Under the pieces are notes generated by a model. The model was not told where the DNA came from, ran no database searches, and saw only the letters and a program-made list of their open reading frames with translations. This document shows, piece by piece, positions 35,147-45,672 of a DNA stretch of 64,000 nucleotides. A program made the position numbers and the translations under genes. The first letter of the stretch is position 1. Each line of letters begins with the position of its first letter. Origin of the DNA: Aurantimonas aggregata (GTDB lineage Bacteria > Pseudomonadota > Alphaproteobacteria > Rhizobiales > Rhizobiaceae); the NCBI RefSeq assembly GCF_010500835.1, contig NZ_JAAAMJ010000003.1, positions 1 through 64,000 on the forward strand. The letters are read 5' to 3'.

Positions 35147-35880
35147 CCCACAGCATGAGCGATGCCGCGGCCCTCGATCTGCCCAACATTGCCCTCGATG
35201 AGCTGCACCGGATCGACGCCCTCGCGCTGGCCGGGCCGGACGCGCCGGCGCACCCGCCGCGGGTCTTGGTCCTCTACGGCTCGATCCGCGAGCGATCCTA
35301 TTCGCGCCTGGTCGCGGAGGAATCGTCTCGGCTGCTGCGGTGGTTCGGCTGCGAGGTGAAGACGTTCGATCCACGCGATCTTCCCTTGCCGGACGGGGCG
35401 GAGCCCGACCATCCGCGAGTCAAGATGCTGCGCGACCTCGCGATGTGGTCGGAAGCCATGGTCTGGGTGAGTCCGGAGCGCCACGGCGCGATGACCGCGA
35501 TCATGAAGGCGCAGATCGACTGGCTGCCGCTGTCGCTCGGCGGCGTTCGCCCGACCCAGGGCAAGACGCTCGCCGTCATGCAGGTCAGCGGCGGCTCGCA
35601 GAGCTTTAACGCGGTCAACCAGATGCGCATCCTTGGCCGCTGGATGCGGATGGTCACCATCCCCAACCAGTCTTCGGTCGCCAAGGCCTTCAACGAATTC
35701 GACGAGGCCGGGCGGATGCGCCCCTCGCCCTATTACAACCGCATCGTCGACGTCTGCGAGGAGCTGGTGAAGTTCACCCATCTCATCCGCGGTCGTTCGG
35801 CCTATCTCACCGACCGGTATTCCGAGCGCGTCGAGAGCGCGGAAGCAGTCTCCCTTCGCGTCAACCAGCGCTCCATCTAG
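35143..35880 (+). CDS. arsH: Arsenical resistance flavoprotein ArsH
   Basis: A 245-residue NADPH-dependent FMN reductase. Hallmarks: [17 protein letters not shown] near residue 43, [20 protein letters not shown], and [20 protein letters not shown]. ArsH oxidises trivalent organoarsenicals such as methylarsenite to less toxic pentavalent forms and can act as a quinone/H2O2 reductase. ATG 35143 overlaps the arsC stop. Confidence 0.95.
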   Translation: MTHSMSDAAALDLPNIALDELHRIDALALAGPDAPAHPPRVLVLYGSIRERSYSRLVAEESSRLLRWFGCEVKTFDPRDLPLPDGAEPDHPRVKMLRDLAMWSEAMVWVSPERHGAMTAIMKAQIDWLPLSLGGVRPTQGKTLAVMQVSGGSQSFNAVNQMRILGRWMRMVTIPNQSSVAKAFNEFDEAGRMRPSPYYNRIVDVCEELVKFTHLIRGRSAYLTDRYSERVESAEAVSLRVNQRSI

Positions 35881-35895
35881 GCCGGATCCCCACCC

Positions 35896-37200
35896 ATGCT
35901 CGCCTTCGTGATCTTCATCGCCACGCTCGTTCTCGTCATCTGGCAGCCCAAGGGGCTGGGCATCGGCTGGAGCGCGCTCGCCGGCGCCGCCGTGGCGCTG
36001 GCGGTCGGCGTCGTCGATCTCGCCGATCTTGTCGTCGTCTGGGACATCGTCTGGGATGCGACCTTCACCTTCGTCGCGCTGATCATCATATCGCTGATCC
36101 TCGACGAGGCCGGCTTCTTCCACTGGGCGGCGCTGCACGTGACGCGCTGGGGCGGCGGGCGGGGCCGGCGGCTGTTCCCGCTGGTCATCGTGCTCGGCGC
36201 GGCGATCGCTGCCGTCTTCGCCAATGACGGCGCGGCGCTGCTGTTGACGCCGATCGTGCTCGCCATCCTGCTGCGGCTCCAGTTCAAGCCGGCGGCGGCC
36301 TTCGCCTTCATCATCGGCACCGGCTTCGTGGCGGATACGACCAGCCTGCCGCTGGTCATCTCCAACCTCGTGAACATCGTCTCGGCGAATTATTTCGGCA
36401 TCGGCTTCGACCGCTACGCCGCCGTGATGGTGCCGGTGAACTTCGTCGCGCTGGCGGCGACGCTCGTCGTCCTGTGGGTCTATTACGGCCGCAACGTCCC
36501 GGAAACCTACAAGGTCGACGACCTCGAGCCGCCGCGCAGCGCCATCCGCGACCATCACGTTTTCCGCGCCGCCTTTCCGCTGCTCGGGGTCCTGCTCGTC
36601 GCCTATTTCGTCACCGCGCGCTTCGAGGTGCCGATCGCGCTCGTCACCGGCGCGGCGGCGCTGATCCTCGTCGCCATCGCCGGCCGGTGGTTCTCCGGCA
36701 ACGAGCCCGTCGTCTCCGTACCGCGGGTGCTGCGGAATGCGCCCTGGCAGATCGTGCTGTTCTCGATCGGCATGTATCTGGTGGTCTACGGGCTGGGGAA
36801 TGCCGGGCTGACGGAGCTTGCCGCCGGGCTGCTGGTCTGGCTCGCCGGTCAGGGCACGTTCGTCGCTACGGTCGGCACCGGCTTTGCCGCCGCCATCCTC
36901 GCCTCGGTGATGAACAACATGCCGTCGACGCTGGTCGGCGCGCTCGCCATCGACCGTGCCGACGTCGCGCCGCTGACGCAGGAGCTGATGGTCTACGCCA
37001 ACGTCATCGGCAACGATCTCGGGCCGAAATTCACCCCGATCGGCAGCCTGGCGACGCTGCTCTGGCTGCACGTCCTCGCCGGCAAGGGCGTGCGCATCAG
37101 CTGGGGCCAGTACATGAAGGTCGGCCTGGTGATCACGCCGCCGGTGCTGCTGGCGACGCTCGTCGGCCTGTGGCTGTGGCTGCCGGTGATCAGCGGCTGA
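35896..37200 (+). CDS. arsB: Arsenite efflux pump ArsB
   Basis: A 434-residue membrane protein with about 11-12 hydrophobic segments, ArsB/NhaD superfamily. Typical stretches: IISLILDEAGFFHWAALHV, VFANDGAALLLTPIV, TTSLPLVISNLVNI and NNMPSTLVGALAI with NDLGPKFTPIGSLATLLW. It expels arsenite (and antimonite) using the proton gradient; no arsA ATPase is present, so it acts alone. It is the last gene of the ars operon, 15 bases after arsH, and converges with gnd. Confidence 0.95.
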   Translation: MLAFVIFIATLVLVIWQPKGLGIGWSALAGAAVALAVGVVDLADLVVVWDIVWDATFTFVALIIISLILDEAGFFHWAALHVTRWGGGRGRRLFPLVIVLGAAIAAVFANDGAALLLTPIVLAILLRLQFKPAAAFAFIIGTGFVADTTSLPLVISNLVNIVSANYFGIGFDRYAAVMVPVNFVALAATLVVLWVYYGRNVPETYKVDDLEPPRSAIRDHHVFRAAFPLLGVLLVAYFVTARFEVPIALVTGAAALILVAIAGRWFSGNEPVVSVPRVLRNAPWQIVLFSIGMYLVVYGLGNAGLTELAAGLLVWLAGQGTFVATVGTGFAAAILASVMNNMPSTLVGALAIDRADVAPLTQELMVYANVIGNDLGPKFTPIGSLATLLWLHVLAGKGVRISWGQYMKVGLVITPPVLLATLVGLWLWLPVISG

Positions 37201-37206
37201 CGGTCG

Positions 37207-38634
37207 TCAGACCGCCGGCCACTGGTGGTGGAACACGCCGTCCTTGTCGAGGCGGTGGAAGGTGTGCGCCCCGAACAGGTCGCGCTGCGCCTGGGTGAGA
37301 TTGGTGGTGCCGCGCGGCCGACGGTAGTCGTCGAGATAGGCCAGCGCCGCCGACAGCGCCGGCACCGGGATGCCGGCGAGCATCGCCCTGGCGACGATCC
37401 GGCGCAGCGCCCCCTGGCCGGCCGAGACGCGGGCGACGAAATCCGTCGCCTGCAGGAGGTTCACCACCGTCTCGCCGCTATCATAGGCGCGGGCGATATC
37501 GTCCAGGAAGCGCGAGCGGATGATGCAGCCGGCGCGCCAGATCCGGGCGATCTCCGCCAGCGGCAGGTTCCAGGAAAACTCCTGCGACGCCGCCGCCATG
37601 GTGGCATAGCCTTGCGCATAGGCGATGATCTTGGCGGTCTCCAGCGCCTCTTCCAGCTCGGCCAGGCCGGCCGCGTCGCCGGCGAACCCGCCGGCCTGGG
37701 TGGCGATGCCGGCATAGAGCGCACCCGCATCGGCGCGTTCGGAACGCCGCGATGAGACGCCGCGCGCCGACACGGCGGCTTCGATCGTGGTTGCGCCGAC
37801 GCCGAGCTTCTGCGCCTCGATGACCGCCCAGCGGCCGGTGCCCTTCTGGCCAGCCTCGTCGACGATCACGTCGACCATCGGCTTGCCAGTCTCCGGATCG
37901 GTCTCGGCCAGCGTCACGGCGGTGATTTCGATCAGATAGGAGGACAGGCCTCTCGTGTTCCAGTCCTCGAAGATCGCGGCCATGGCCTTCGGCTCGAGGC
38001 CGATGCCGTCGCGCATGATGCCGTAGATCTCGGCGATCATCTGCATGTCGGCATATTCGATGCCGTTGTGGATGGTCTTGACGAAATGCCCGGCGCCGTC
38101 CGGCCCGAGCCAGGCGACGCAGGGCTCGCCCTCGTATTGGGCGGCGATGCGCGTCAGGATCGGCGACAGGAGGCCGTAGGTCGCCTCGGCGCCGCCGACC
38201 ATGATGGAGGGCCCGTGCCGCGCCCCGAGCTCGCCGCCCGAAACGCCCATGCCGACGAATTGCAGCCCGGTTTCCTCGACCGCCTTCGAGCGGCGGATCG
38301 TGTCGTTGAAATCGGCATTGCCGGCATCGATCATCACGTCGCCGGCCGACAGCAGCGGTGCGATCGTGGCCATCTCGTCGTCGACGATCTTGCCGGCCGG
38401 CACCATGAACAGCACCAGCCGCGGGGTCTTCAGCGACGCGACGAAGTCTTCGAGCGAATCGGCGGGCACGACATTGTCGCCGATGCCCGGATTGTCGTCG
38501 CGCAGGGCGAAGGACTTGGCGATCGTGCGGTTGTGGACCGCGACCGTGAAGCCCTTCTGGGCGATGTTGAGCGCCAGGTTCGACCCCATTGTGCCGAGCC
38601 CGACGACACCGATATCGGCGGTTCTCTCAGTCAT
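37207..38634 (-). CDS. gnd: 6-phosphogluconate dehydrogenase (decarboxylating)
   Basis: A 475-residue enzyme producing ribulose 5-phosphate, CO2 and NADPH. Motifs: VVGLGTMGSNLALNIAQKGF (NADP fold), SGGELGARHGPSIMVGG (substrate/catalytic), KTIHNGIEYADMQMIAE with the catalytic lysine, and the C-terminal DLFGAHTFHRLDKDG. Length fits the long 6PGDH class. It is convergent with the ars operon, seven bases from arsB. Confidence 0.96.
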   Translation of the reverse strand: MTERTADIGVVGLGTMGSNLALNIAQKGFTVAVHNRTIAKSFALRDDNPGIGDNVVPADSLEDFVASLKTPRLVLFMVPAGKIVDDEMATIAPLLSAGDVMIDAGNADFNDTIRRSKAVEETGLQFVGMGVSGGELGARHGPSIMVGGAEATYGLLSPILTRIAAQYEGEPCVAWLGPDGAGHFVKTIHNGIEYADMQMIAEIYGIMRDGIGLEPKAMAAIFEDWNTRGLSSYLIEITAVTLAETDPETGKPMVDVIVDEAGQKGTGRWAVIEAQKLGVGATTIEAAVSARGVSSRRSERADAGALYAGIATQAGGFAGDAAGLAELEEALETAKIIAYAQGYATMAAASQEFSWNLPLAEIARIWRAGCIIRSRFLDDIARAYDSGETVVNLLQATDFVARVSAGQGALRRIVARAMLAGIPVPALSAALAYLDDYRRPRGTTNLTQAQRDLFGAHTFHRLDKDGVFHHQWPAV

Positions 38635-38682
38635 CCGTCATACTCCTGTCCGGCCATAACGGCCGCCGAAAGACATGCGCCG

Positions 38683-39444
38683 TCAGCTCTTCAGCCGCCA
38701 TCCGGTGCGGAAGATCCATGCGATCACCAGGAGGCTGGCGACCATGAAGGCCAGCGTCATGGCGAGGCTGATGCCGATCGACACGTCCGAGGTGCCGTAG
38801 AAGGCCCAGCGAAACCCGCTGATCAGATAGACGACCGGATTGAGCAGGCTGACATTCTGCCAGAACTCCGGCAGCATCCGGATCGAGTAGAAGCTGCCGC
38901 CGAGAAAGGCGAGCGGCGTCACGATCAGCAGCGGCACGACCTGCAGCTTCTCGAACCCGTCCGCCCAGATGCCGATGATGAAGCCGAACAGCGCGAAGGT
39001 GATCGCCGTCAGCAACAGGAAGACGATCATCCAGACCGGATGCTCGATCCGCATGTCGACGAACAGCGTCGCGGTCGCGAGGATGATCAGCCCGAGCATC
39101 ACCGACTTGGTCGCCGCCGCGCCGACATAGCCGAGCACGATCTCCATGCCGGAGATCGGCGCCGACAGGATCTCGTAGATCGTGCCGGTGAATTTGGGGA
39201 AATAGATGCCGAACGAGGCGTTGGTCAGGCTCTGGGTGAGCAGCGACAGCATGATCAGGCCGGGCACGATGAAGGCGCCGTAGGAGACGCCGTCGATCTC
39301 GGTGATGCGCGAGCCGATGGCCGCGCCGAAGACGACGAAATAGAGCGAGGTCGAGATGACCGGCGAGATGACGCTCTGCATGATGGTGCGGAAGGTCCGG
39401 GCCATCTCGAAGCGGAAGATCGCGGCGACGGCGGGGTAATTCAT
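38683..39444 (-). CDS. ABC-2 type transporter permease
   Basis: A 253-residue membrane protein with six hydrophobic segments. [21 protein letters not shown], a [15 protein letters not shown] stretch and [18 protein letters not shown] are typical of ABC2_membrane proteins close to YadH. It pairs with the overlapping ATPase gene to form an exporter of unknown substrate. Confidence 0.92.
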   Translation of the reverse strand: MNYPAVAAIFRFEMARTFRTIMQSVISPVISTSLYFVVFGAAIGSRITEIDGVSYGAFIVPGLIMLSLLTQSLTNASFGIYFPKFTGTIYEILSAPISGMEIVLGYVGAAATKSVMLGLIILATATLFVDMRIEHPVWMIVFLLLTAITFALFGFIIGIWADGFEKLQVVPLLIVTPLAFLGGSFYSIRMLPEFWQNVSLLNPVVYLISGFRWAFYGTSDVSIGISLAMTLAFMVASLLVIAWIFRTGWRLKS

Positions 39445-40385
39445 GCCTTTTCCTCCACCAGGCCGACGAAGATTTCCTCGAGCGTCGACTGCTTGGTCGA
39501 CAGGTCGCGGAACCTGATGCCGGCTTCCGCCAGCAGCCGCATCAGCGTCGCGATGCCGGTGCGCTCGGCCTGGGTATCATAGCTGTAGGTCAGGCGCGTG
39601 CCGTCCGCCGAGATCGCGAGGTCGTAGTCGGAAAGGCTCTCGGGCAGGCTGGCGATCGGGTCCTGCAGATGCAGCATCAGTTCCTTGTGGCCGAGCTTGC
39701 GCATCAGCTCGTTCTTCTCCTCGACGAGGATGAGTTCGCCGCCGGTGATCACCCCGATCCGGTCGGCCATCATCTCGGCCTCCTCGATGTAATGGGTGGT
39801 GAGGATGACGGTGACGCCACCCTCGCGCAGGCGTTCGACGACAGCCCACATCTCCCGGCGCAGCGCGACGTCGACGCCGGCGGTCGGCTCATCGAGGAAG
39901 AGGACCTCCGGCTCGTGCGACAGCGCCTTGGCGATCATCACCCGGCGCTTCATGCCGCCGGAGAGCGTCCGGATCTTGGCGTCCTTCTTGTCCCAAAGGG
40001 ACAGGTCGCGGAGCACCTTCTCGATATGGGCGGGGTTCTTCGACTTGCCGAACAGGCCGCGGGAGAAGGACACCGTGTCCCAGACCGATTCGAAGGCGTC
40101 GGTGGTCAGCTCCTGCGGCACCAGGCCGATCATCGAACGCACCGTTCGATAACCCTTGTCGATGTCGAGGCCGGCGACCGTCACCGTGCCAGTGGAGCGG
40201 TTGACGATGCCGCAGATGATCGAGATCAGCGTCGTCTTGCCGGCGCCGTTCGGGCCGAGCAGCGCGAAGATCTCGCCGGGCGCGATGTCGAGATCGATCG
40301 ATTTCAGCGCCTGGAACCCACCCTTGTAGGTTTTCGAGACGTTGCGGATGGACAGGATCGGCGGGGGAGATTGGGTCGTGGACAT
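39441..40385 (-). CDS. ABC transporter ATP-binding protein (YadG-like)
   Basis: A 314-residue ATPase: Walker [11 protein letters not shown]-loop [11 protein letters not shown], signature LSGGMKRRV, Walker [13 protein letters not shown] and H-loop LTTHYIEEA. The C-terminal 80 residues form the extra domain usual for ABC-2 exporters. Its stop overlaps the permease start (ATGA). Orthologues are called daunorubicin-resistance or YadG/YadH systems; the substrate here is unknown. Confidence 0.93.
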   Translation of the reverse strand: MSTTQSPPPILSIRNVSKTYKGGFQALKSIDLDIAPGEIFALLGPNGAGKTTLISIICGIVNRSTGTVTVAGLDIDKGYRTVRSMIGLVPQELTTDAFESVWDTVSFSRGLFGKSKNPAHIEKVLRDLSLWDKKDAKIRTLSGGMKRRVMIAKALSHEPEVLFLDEPTAGVDVALRREMWAVVERLREGGVTVILTTHYIEEAEMMADRIGVITGGELILVEEKNELMRKLGHKELMLHLQDPIASLPESLSDYDLAISADGTRLTYSYDTQAERTGIATLMRLLAEAGIRFRDLSTKQSTLEEIFVGLVEEKA

Positions 40386-40559
40386 GGTGCCATGGGTTTG
40401 GGCAGGCGCTGGCTGGGCCTGGCCGGGTTCGGCCTGGTGGCGTGCCGATCCGGCAGATAGGCAGTTCGGCGGCGAGGAAAAGACCGGCCGCCCTGCCTTG
40501 TCGCCCGCGCAGCGGCGCGTGGCGCGCTTCGGGGCCTTCCGGCCCCGACGGTCATCGTA

Positions 40560-40718
40560 TCAGAACGGGTAGTTCTTGGCCCGGAAGCGGCCGGAGTCGA
40601 TCTCGCGCTGGCGGCGTTCCAGATCGGCGAGCGAAATGGACTGGTCGAGATAATCCCGGACGACGTCGCGGCGGTGGTTGCTGCGGAACAGGCCGCGAAT
40701 GGTGTTGGTGATGGTCAT
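40560..40718 (-). CDS. Small DUF3563-like protein
   Basis: A 52-residue frame (MTITNTIRGLFRSNHRRDVV..., then YLDQSISLADLERRQREIDS and GRFRAKNYPF). AAGGAG lies seven bases before ATG 40718, a strong ribosome binding site. The YLxxxxxLxDLExRQREID pattern recalls small proteins annotated DUF3563 in proteobacteria. No function is known. It is divergent from coaBC, with 276 bases between the starts. Confidence 0.75.
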   Translation of the reverse strand: MTITNTIRGLFRSNHRRDVVRDYLDQSISLADLERRQREIDSGRFRAKNYPF

Positions 40719-40994
40719 GGCATGTCTCCTTTCAGCACTGAAGCTAAGCGCCATGGTGCAACGCAGCAATGCGCCGAAACGCAACGCTGCCATGTGGTTG
40801 ACGGGTAGCGGCGTTAAGATCGGCTTAACGTCCGGCGTGGACGCGGCACGGTGTGCGTTGCCTCCGTCGCCCGCCCCGACTAGATGTCGGACGATCGACG
40901 CCCACCAACGAGGCAGCATGGCCGCCCCCCTCTCCCGCGACGCCTCCACTGTCCGTCTCCGCGAGCCGGCGTCGTCTGCCAGCGTCACGACGCC

Positions 40995-42209
40995 ATGAGT
41001 CTGGCGGGCAAGAACGTCCTGCTGATCATCGGCGGCGGCATCGCGGCCTACAAGTCGCTCGACCTGATCCGGCGGCTGCGCGAACGCGGCGCCGTCGTCC
41101 GGCCGGTGATGACGAAGGCGGCGCGCGAGTTCGTCACGCCGCTGGCCGTCGGCGCGCTGTCGGCCTCGAAGGTCTTCGGCGAGCTCTTCGACCGCGAGGA
41201 CGAGCACGATGTCGGCCATATAAGGCTGGCCCGCGAGGCCGAGCTGATCCTCGTCGCGCCGGCGACCGCGAACCTGATGGCGCGGGCGGCGAACGGGCTC
41301 GTCGACGATCTGGCGACGGCCATCCTGCTGGCAGCGAAGGCGCCGATCCTGATGGCGCCGGCGATGAACCCGGCGATGTGGGCGCATCCGGCGACGCGGC
41401 GCAATCTCGCGCAGCTGACCACTGATGGCGTCCGATTCATCGGCCCGAATGCCGGCGAGATGGCCGAGGCCGGCGAGGCGGGAACCGGGCGCATGGCCGA
41501 GCCGACCGAGATCGCCGATGCTGCCGAGGCGCTGCTTGGCCAGCCACAGACGCTCGCCGGCAGGCACATCGTCGTGACTTCCGGACCGACGCACGAGCCG
41601 ATCGACCCGGTGCGCTACATCGCCAATCGCTCGTCGGGGCGGCAGGGGCACGCGATCGCCGCGGCGCTCGCGGCGCTGGGTGCGAGGGTGACGCTGGTGA
41701 GCGGGCCGGTGACCATCGCCGACCCGGCGGGCATCACGGTGCGGCGCGTCGAGACGGCGCGCGAGATGCTGGCGGCGGTAGAGGACGCGCTGCCGGCGGA
41801 TGCGGCGGTCTTCGTCGCCGCCGTCGCCGACTGGCGCGCCGAGGAGACAGCAACGCGCAAGCTGAAGAAGGCGGCGGGCACCACGCCGGCGCTGGCGCTT
41901 ACCGAGAATCCGGACATTCTCGCGACGATCGGCCATCGTCCGGATCGGCCGCTCCTGGTCGTGGGCTTTGCCGCCGAGACCGACGACCTTCTCGCCAACG
42001 CGCGGCGCAAGCTGGATCGCAAGGGCGCCGACGCGATCGTCGCCAACGACGTGTCGAGCGAGCATGGCGTGATGGGCGGCGCCGATAACACCGTCCATAT
42101 CGTCACGCGCGACGGCGTCGAGGCCTGGCCGAAGCTCGACAAAAGCGAAGTGGCGCGGCGGTTGGCGGCATGGGTCGCCGAGCGCCTCCAGGGCGGGGAT
42201 ACGGCATGA
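40995..42209 (+). CDS. coaBC: Bifunctional phosphopantothenoylcysteine decarboxylase/synthase
   Basis: A 404-residue fusion. The CoaC flavoprotein half begins [19 protein letters not shown] and contains the conserved [17 protein letters not shown] and APAMNPAMW; the CoaB half begins near [19 protein letters not shown] and has FVAAVADWR and the ATP/CTP site FAAETDD. It converts 4-phosphopantothenate plus cysteine to 4-phosphopantetheine for coenzyme A. It overlaps dut by four bases. Confidence 0.95.
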   Translation: MSLAGKNVLLIIGGGIAAYKSLDLIRRLRERGAVVRPVMTKAAREFVTPLAVGALSASKVFGELFDREDEHDVGHIRLAREAELILVAPATANLMARAANGLVDDLATAILLAAKAPILMAPAMNPAMWAHPATRRNLAQLTTDGVRFIGPNAGEMAEAGEAGTGRMAEPTEIADAAEALLGQPQTLAGRHIVVTSGPTHEPIDPVRYIANRSSGRQGHAIAAALAALGARVTLVSGPVTIADPAGITVRRVETAREMLAAVEDALPADAAVFVAAVADWRAEETATRKLKKAAGTTPALALTENPDILATIGHRPDRPLLVVGFAAETDDLLANARRKLDRKGADAIVANDVSSEHGVMGGADNTVHIVTRDGVEAWPKLDKSEVARRLAAWVAERLQGGDTA

Positions 42210-42661
42210 CCAACCCGCCGACGATCGGCGTCAGCCGCCTGCCGCATGGCGCCGAGGCGATGCTGCCGGCCTTCGCGACCGCCGGGGCAGCGGGCGCCGA
42301 CATCCGGGCCGCGCTTGTCGAGCCGCTGACGCTGGTGCCCGGCGGTCGGGCGATGGTGCCGACCGGCCTCGCCTTCGAGATTCCTCGCGGTTTCGAGGTG
42401 CAGGTCCGCCCCCGCTCCGGCCTTGCGGCGAACCATGGCGTCACCGTTCTCAACGCGCCCGGCACGATCGACAGCGACTATCGCGGCGAGGTGAAGGTGA
42501 TCCTGGTCAATCTCGGCGATGCGCCGTTCAAGATCGAGAACGGCGACCGGATCGCGCAGCTGGTCGTCGCGCCGGTGACGACGGCAAGCTTCGAGGTGCG
42601 GGAGACGCTGGGCGAGACCGGCCGCGGCGCCGGCGGCTTCGGCTCGACCGGGCGCGGCTGA
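42206..42661 (+). CDS. dut: dUTP pyrophosphatase
   Basis: A 151-residue trimeric dUTPase. The five motifs are present: [29 protein letters not shown] (catalytic Asp), RIAQLVV and the C-terminal [12 protein letters not shown]. It hydrolyses dUTP to dUMP. ATG 42206 overlaps the coaBC stop, a common coaBC-dut pairing. Confidence 0.97.
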   Translation: MTNPPTIGVSRLPHGAEAMLPAFATAGAAGADIRAALVEPLTLVPGGRAMVPTGLAFEIPRGFEVQVRPRSGLAANHGVTVLNAPGTIDSDYRGEVKVILVNLGDAPFKIENGDRIAQLVVAPVTTASFEVRETLGETGRGAGGFGSTGRG

Positions 42662-42817
42662 CGCCGCATTACGTTTGGCACGCGAAAGAGGACGGTTTTC
42701 CTCGGCTCCGCGTCGTTTTGGGCGGTCCGACCTCACAAACCGCCCCTATCCGTCCTACCTTGATGACCAGACAAGGGTCGCGGCCTTGATGGCGCGCGAC
42801 GAGGGAAGGAGGCGACC

Positions 42818-43843
42818 ATGGACAGACCAGAGACCGAAGCCACGGCCCGCACGCACGGGCGCGGACGCATCTACGACTCCATCGTCGACACGATCGGCGA
42901 CACGCCGATCGTTCGGCTGCAGAAGCTCGCGAGCGAGAAGGGCGTCAAGGCGAACCTTCTCGCCAAGCTGGAATTCTTCAATCCGATCGCCAGCGTCAAG
43001 GATCGCATCGGCGTCGCGATGATCGAGAAGCTCGAGGCCGACGGCACGATCACGCCGGGCAAGACGACGCTGGTCGAGCCAACCTCCGGCAATACCGGCA
43101 TCGCGCTGGCCTTCGCCGCGGCGGCCAAGGGCTACAATCTGATCCTCACCATGCCCGAGACGATGTCGGTCGAGCGGCGCAAGATGCTGCGCCTGCTGGG
43201 TGCCGAACTGGTGCTGACCGAGGGCGCCAAGGGCATGAAGGGCGCCATCGCCAAGGCCGAGGAGCTGGTCGCGGGCATCCCGAACGCGGTGATGCCGCAG
43301 CAGTTCGAGAACCCCGCCAACCCGCAGATCCACCGCGTCACCACGGCGGAGGAGATCTGGAACGACACCAAGGGCGAGATCGACGCGCTGGTCTCCGGCA
43401 TCGGCACCGGCGGCACGATCACCGGCGCCGGCCAGGTGCTGAAGGCTCGCAAGCCGGGCGTCTGGGTCGTCGCCGTCGAGCCGGAATCCTCGCACGTGCT
43501 GTCGGGCGGCGCGCCCGGCCCGCACAAGATCCAGGGCATCGGTGCGGGTTTCGCACCGGCCATCCTCGACCGCGAGGTCTATGACGAGGTCGTGCAGGTG
43601 ACCAACGAGGAATCCTTCGAGCTCGCCCGGCTCGTCGCCCGGCTGGAGGGCGTGCCGGTCGGCATCTCCTCGGGCGCCGCTCTCGCGGCGGCGATCAAGG
43701 TCGGCCAGCGGCCGGAGATGGAGGGCAAGAACATCGTCGTGATCATTCCCTCCTTCGCCGAGCGCTATCTGTCGACCGCCCTGTTCGACGGGCTCGGCGA
43801 CGACGAAGAGGCGGAGCCGCGCAAGGGCGCGCCGTCGATCTGA
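42818..43843 (+). CDS. cysK: Cysteine synthase A (O-acetylserine sulfhydrylase)
   Basis: A 341-residue PLP enzyme. [10 protein letters not shown] carries the PLP lysine; [11 protein letters not shown] is the substrate loop; [12 protein letters not shown] binds the PLP phosphate. It makes cysteine from O-acetylserine and sulfide. AAGGAGG six bases or so before ATG 42818 is a strong ribosome binding site. Confidence 0.95.
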   Translation: MDRPETEATARTHGRGRIYDSIVDTIGDTPIVRLQKLASEKGVKANLLAKLEFFNPIASVKDRIGVAMIEKLEADGTITPGKTTLVEPTSGNTGIALAFAAAAKGYNLILTMPETMSVERRKMLRLLGAELVLTEGAKGMKGAIAKAEELVAGIPNAVMPQQFENPANPQIHRVTTAEEIWNDTKGEIDALVSGIGTGGTITGAGQVLKARKPGVWVVAVEPESSHVLSGGAPGPHKIQGIGAGFAPAILDREVYDEVVQVTNEESFELARLVARLEGVPVGISSGAALAAAIKVGQRPEMEGKNIVVIIPSFAERYLSTALFDGLGDDEEAEPRKGAPSI

Positions 43844-43848
43844 CAACG

Positions 43849-44448
43849 ATGACGGGGGTGGGCATCGGTGCCCGCCCCTTCGAACCCCGGATTCCGATGG
43901 ACCTGTTCGCGGCGCTCGAGCGGCTGATGCGGATGGACGAGCGGGCCTGGCAGCGTCATGCCAGCCCGTGGAGCGTCTGGACGCGCGTCGCCGCCTTCCC
44001 GCTGCTGGTCCTGGCGGTCTGGAGCCGGGTCTGGATCGGCTGGTGGGCCGCGCCCGCGGTCGTCGTGGTCGTCGTCTTTCTGTTCGTCAATCCGCGCCTG
44101 TTCCCACCGCCGCGCCAGCCCGACAACTGGGCTTCCAAGGCGACGTTCGGGGAACGGGTCTACCTTGCCCGCAAGACTGTGCCGATCCCTGCCCATCACG
44201 AGCGTGCGGCGACCGTGCTCACCGTCATCTCCTTCATCGGGGCGGTTCTGCTAATTTACGGGCTGGTGGCCTTAAAGGTCACGCCGGTGCTGGTCGGCCT
44301 GCTCCTCGCCGCTGGCGCCAAGCTCTGGTTCGTCGACCGGATGGTCTGGCTCTACGAGGACATGGCTCGGATCAGGCCGCGGTATCGCGACTGGCTGATC
44401 CCTGCCCCCGGCCGAGGCGAAGCACGGCCGGCCGACGAAGAGCCGTAG
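43849..44448 (+). CDS. DUF6653-type membrane protein
   Basis: A 199-residue protein with hydrophobic segments near residues 48-62, 65-80, 120-140 and 142-157. HASPWSVWTRVAAFPLLVLA, NPRLFPPPRQPDNWASKATF and DRMVWLYEDM are the features I associate with DUF6653. No function is known. It starts six bases after cysK and so may be co-transcribed; ATG 43897 (MDLFAAL) is an alternative start. Confidence 0.75.
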   Translation: MTGVGIGARPFEPRIPMDLFAALERLMRMDERAWQRHASPWSVWTRVAAFPLLVLAVWSRVWIGWWAAPAVVVVVVFLFVNPRLFPPPRQPDNWASKATFGERVYLARKTVPIPAHHERAATVLTVISFIGAVLLIYGLVALKVTPVLVGLLLAAGAKLWFVDRMVWLYEDMARIRPRYRDWLIPAPGRGEARPADEEP

Positions 44449-44688
44449 CCTAGGAGAACGGGCCGACCGGACGCATGGCATTTCCGAGGGAGAGCGGGGG
44501 CACACATGCCATCGCCTCGCCCAGACTTTCATCAGCCCAACCGAAAGCGCCGCGCGGCGACACTGTCGCACGCACGGCTTCAAGGCGGTCGACGGCCCCT
44601 GAAACGACAGGAACCGGAAGCGCAAGGCGGGTCGATCAGGACCGGCTAGCGAGAAGGCAAGACCTCTCCCGCGCGCCGGGCGACGTCG

Positions 44689-44988
44689 TCAGCCGTAGGA
44701 CGGACGCGGCGTCGCAGGAGCACCCGCGCGGGCTGCACCTGGGGCGCCCGGTGCGCCGGGACGCAGCTTGCGCTTCGGGCCGGGCAGCAGGCCTTCGCGC
44801 TGCGCCTGCTTGCGAGCAAGCTTGCGCGAACGGCGGATGGCTTCCTGCTTTTCGCGGGCGCGGCGTTCCGACGGCTTCTCGTAGGCGCGACGCGCCTTCA
44901 TCTCGCGGAAAACGCCTTCGCGCTGCAGCTTCTTCTTCAGGGCCCGGAGGGCCTGATCGACATTGTTGTCTCTGACGTCGACTTTCAA
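44689..44988 (-). CDS. rpsU: 30S ribosomal protein S21, TTG start
   Basis: A 99-residue basic protein ([40 protein letters not shown]). The start codon is TTG at 44988, with AAGGAGC seven bases upstream, which decides it. The C-terminal extension after residue 70 ([17 protein letters not shown]...) is longer than in E. coli, as common in alphaproteobacteria. It lies downstream of cspA and a basic small protein gene. Confidence 0.95.
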   Translation of the reverse strand: MKVDVRDNNVDQALRALKKKLQREGVFREMKARRAYEKPSERRAREKQEAIRRSRKLARKQAQREGLLPGPKRKLRPGAPGAPGAARAGAPATPRPSYG

Positions 44989-45070
44989 AACAGCTCCTTC
45001 GTTCTAAAAACGGCAAATGCCCGCCGACGCGGGTCATTGCTTTCACGTGGGTCGGAAGACCCTTGTTGGA

Positions 45071-45355
45071 TCAGGCGGCGGGCTTCTTGGCGCGCGCAGC
45101 GGGTTTAGCCGCCTTTGGCGCTGCCTTGGCCTTGGTCGCCGTCTTTGCCTTCGCTGCCGGCTTCTTCACCTTCGCAGGTGCCGGCGGTTCGGCGGCATCC
45201 CGCTCCAGCCGAAGCTGCTTGAGACGGGCCGTCTTCTCGCCGCGGGCCTGAGTCTCCGCGGCAATGATCCCGACCGCCGAACCTTTTACGGGACGGTCCG
45301 GAGGACCGGAAAGGACGGCTTCGGCGCGTTCGCGCGCCCTTCGAGAGTTGTCCAT
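45071..45355 (-). CDS. Small basic protein with a histone-H1-like Lys/Ala tail
   Basis: A 94-residue protein from ATG 45355 (MDNSRRARERAEAVLSG). After a helical N-terminal half (AETQARGEKTARLKQLRLER) the last 40 residues are almost only Ala, Lys and Pro (VKKPAAKAKTATKAKAAPKA then AKPAARAKKPAA), resembling bacterial histone-H1-like and AlgP-type nucleic-acid-binding tails. It sits between cspA and rpsU on the same strand. The function is unknown; nucleic-acid binding is inferred from composition. Confidence 0.75.
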   Translation of the reverse strand: MDNSRRARERAEAVLSGPPDRPVKGSAVGIIAAETQARGEKTARLKQLRLERDAAEPPAPAKVKKPAAKAKTATKAKAAPKAAKPAARAKKPAA

Positions 45356-45459
45356 CGTATGGACCTTCTGTTCGTCTGTGTCGAAGCGCAGCACGCTGCG
45401 ACAGGAAGGAAACGGCTGAGGCGGCCAACGGATCCCGTCGCCGCCTCAGCCGGTATCAG

Positions 45460-45672
45460 TTAGGCGCGCTGGACGTTGATCGCCTTCGGGCCCTTGCCGC
45501 GCGTGTCCGGCTCGGTGTCGAAGCTGATCTTGTCACCCTCGTTGAGCGAGGAGATGCCTGCGCGCTCGAGAGCAGATACGTGAAGGAACACGTCCTTCGC
45601 GCCGCCATCGGGCGTCACGAACCCAAAACCCTTCGCCTCGTTGAAGAATTTGACGGTACCAGTCTGGCTCAT
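45460..45672 (-). CDS. cspA: Cold-shock-family RNA-binding protein
   Basis: A 70-residue CSD protein with RNP1 KGFGFVTPDG and RNP2 VFLHVSALE, an OB-fold RNA chaperone. The upstream minus-strand region is long and could be a cold-shock leader, but no specific structure was assigned. cspA followed by rpsU is a known alphaproteobacterial order. Confidence 0.96.
   Translation of the reverse strand: MSQTGTVKFFNEAKGFGFVTPDGGAKDVFLHVSALERAGISSLNEGDKISFDTEPDTRGKGPKAINVQRA

Noticed and set aside
34930-37071. 713-codon minus-strand frame across arsC/arsH/arsB
   Set aside because: Low-complexity charged product lying antisense to three well-identified ars genes.
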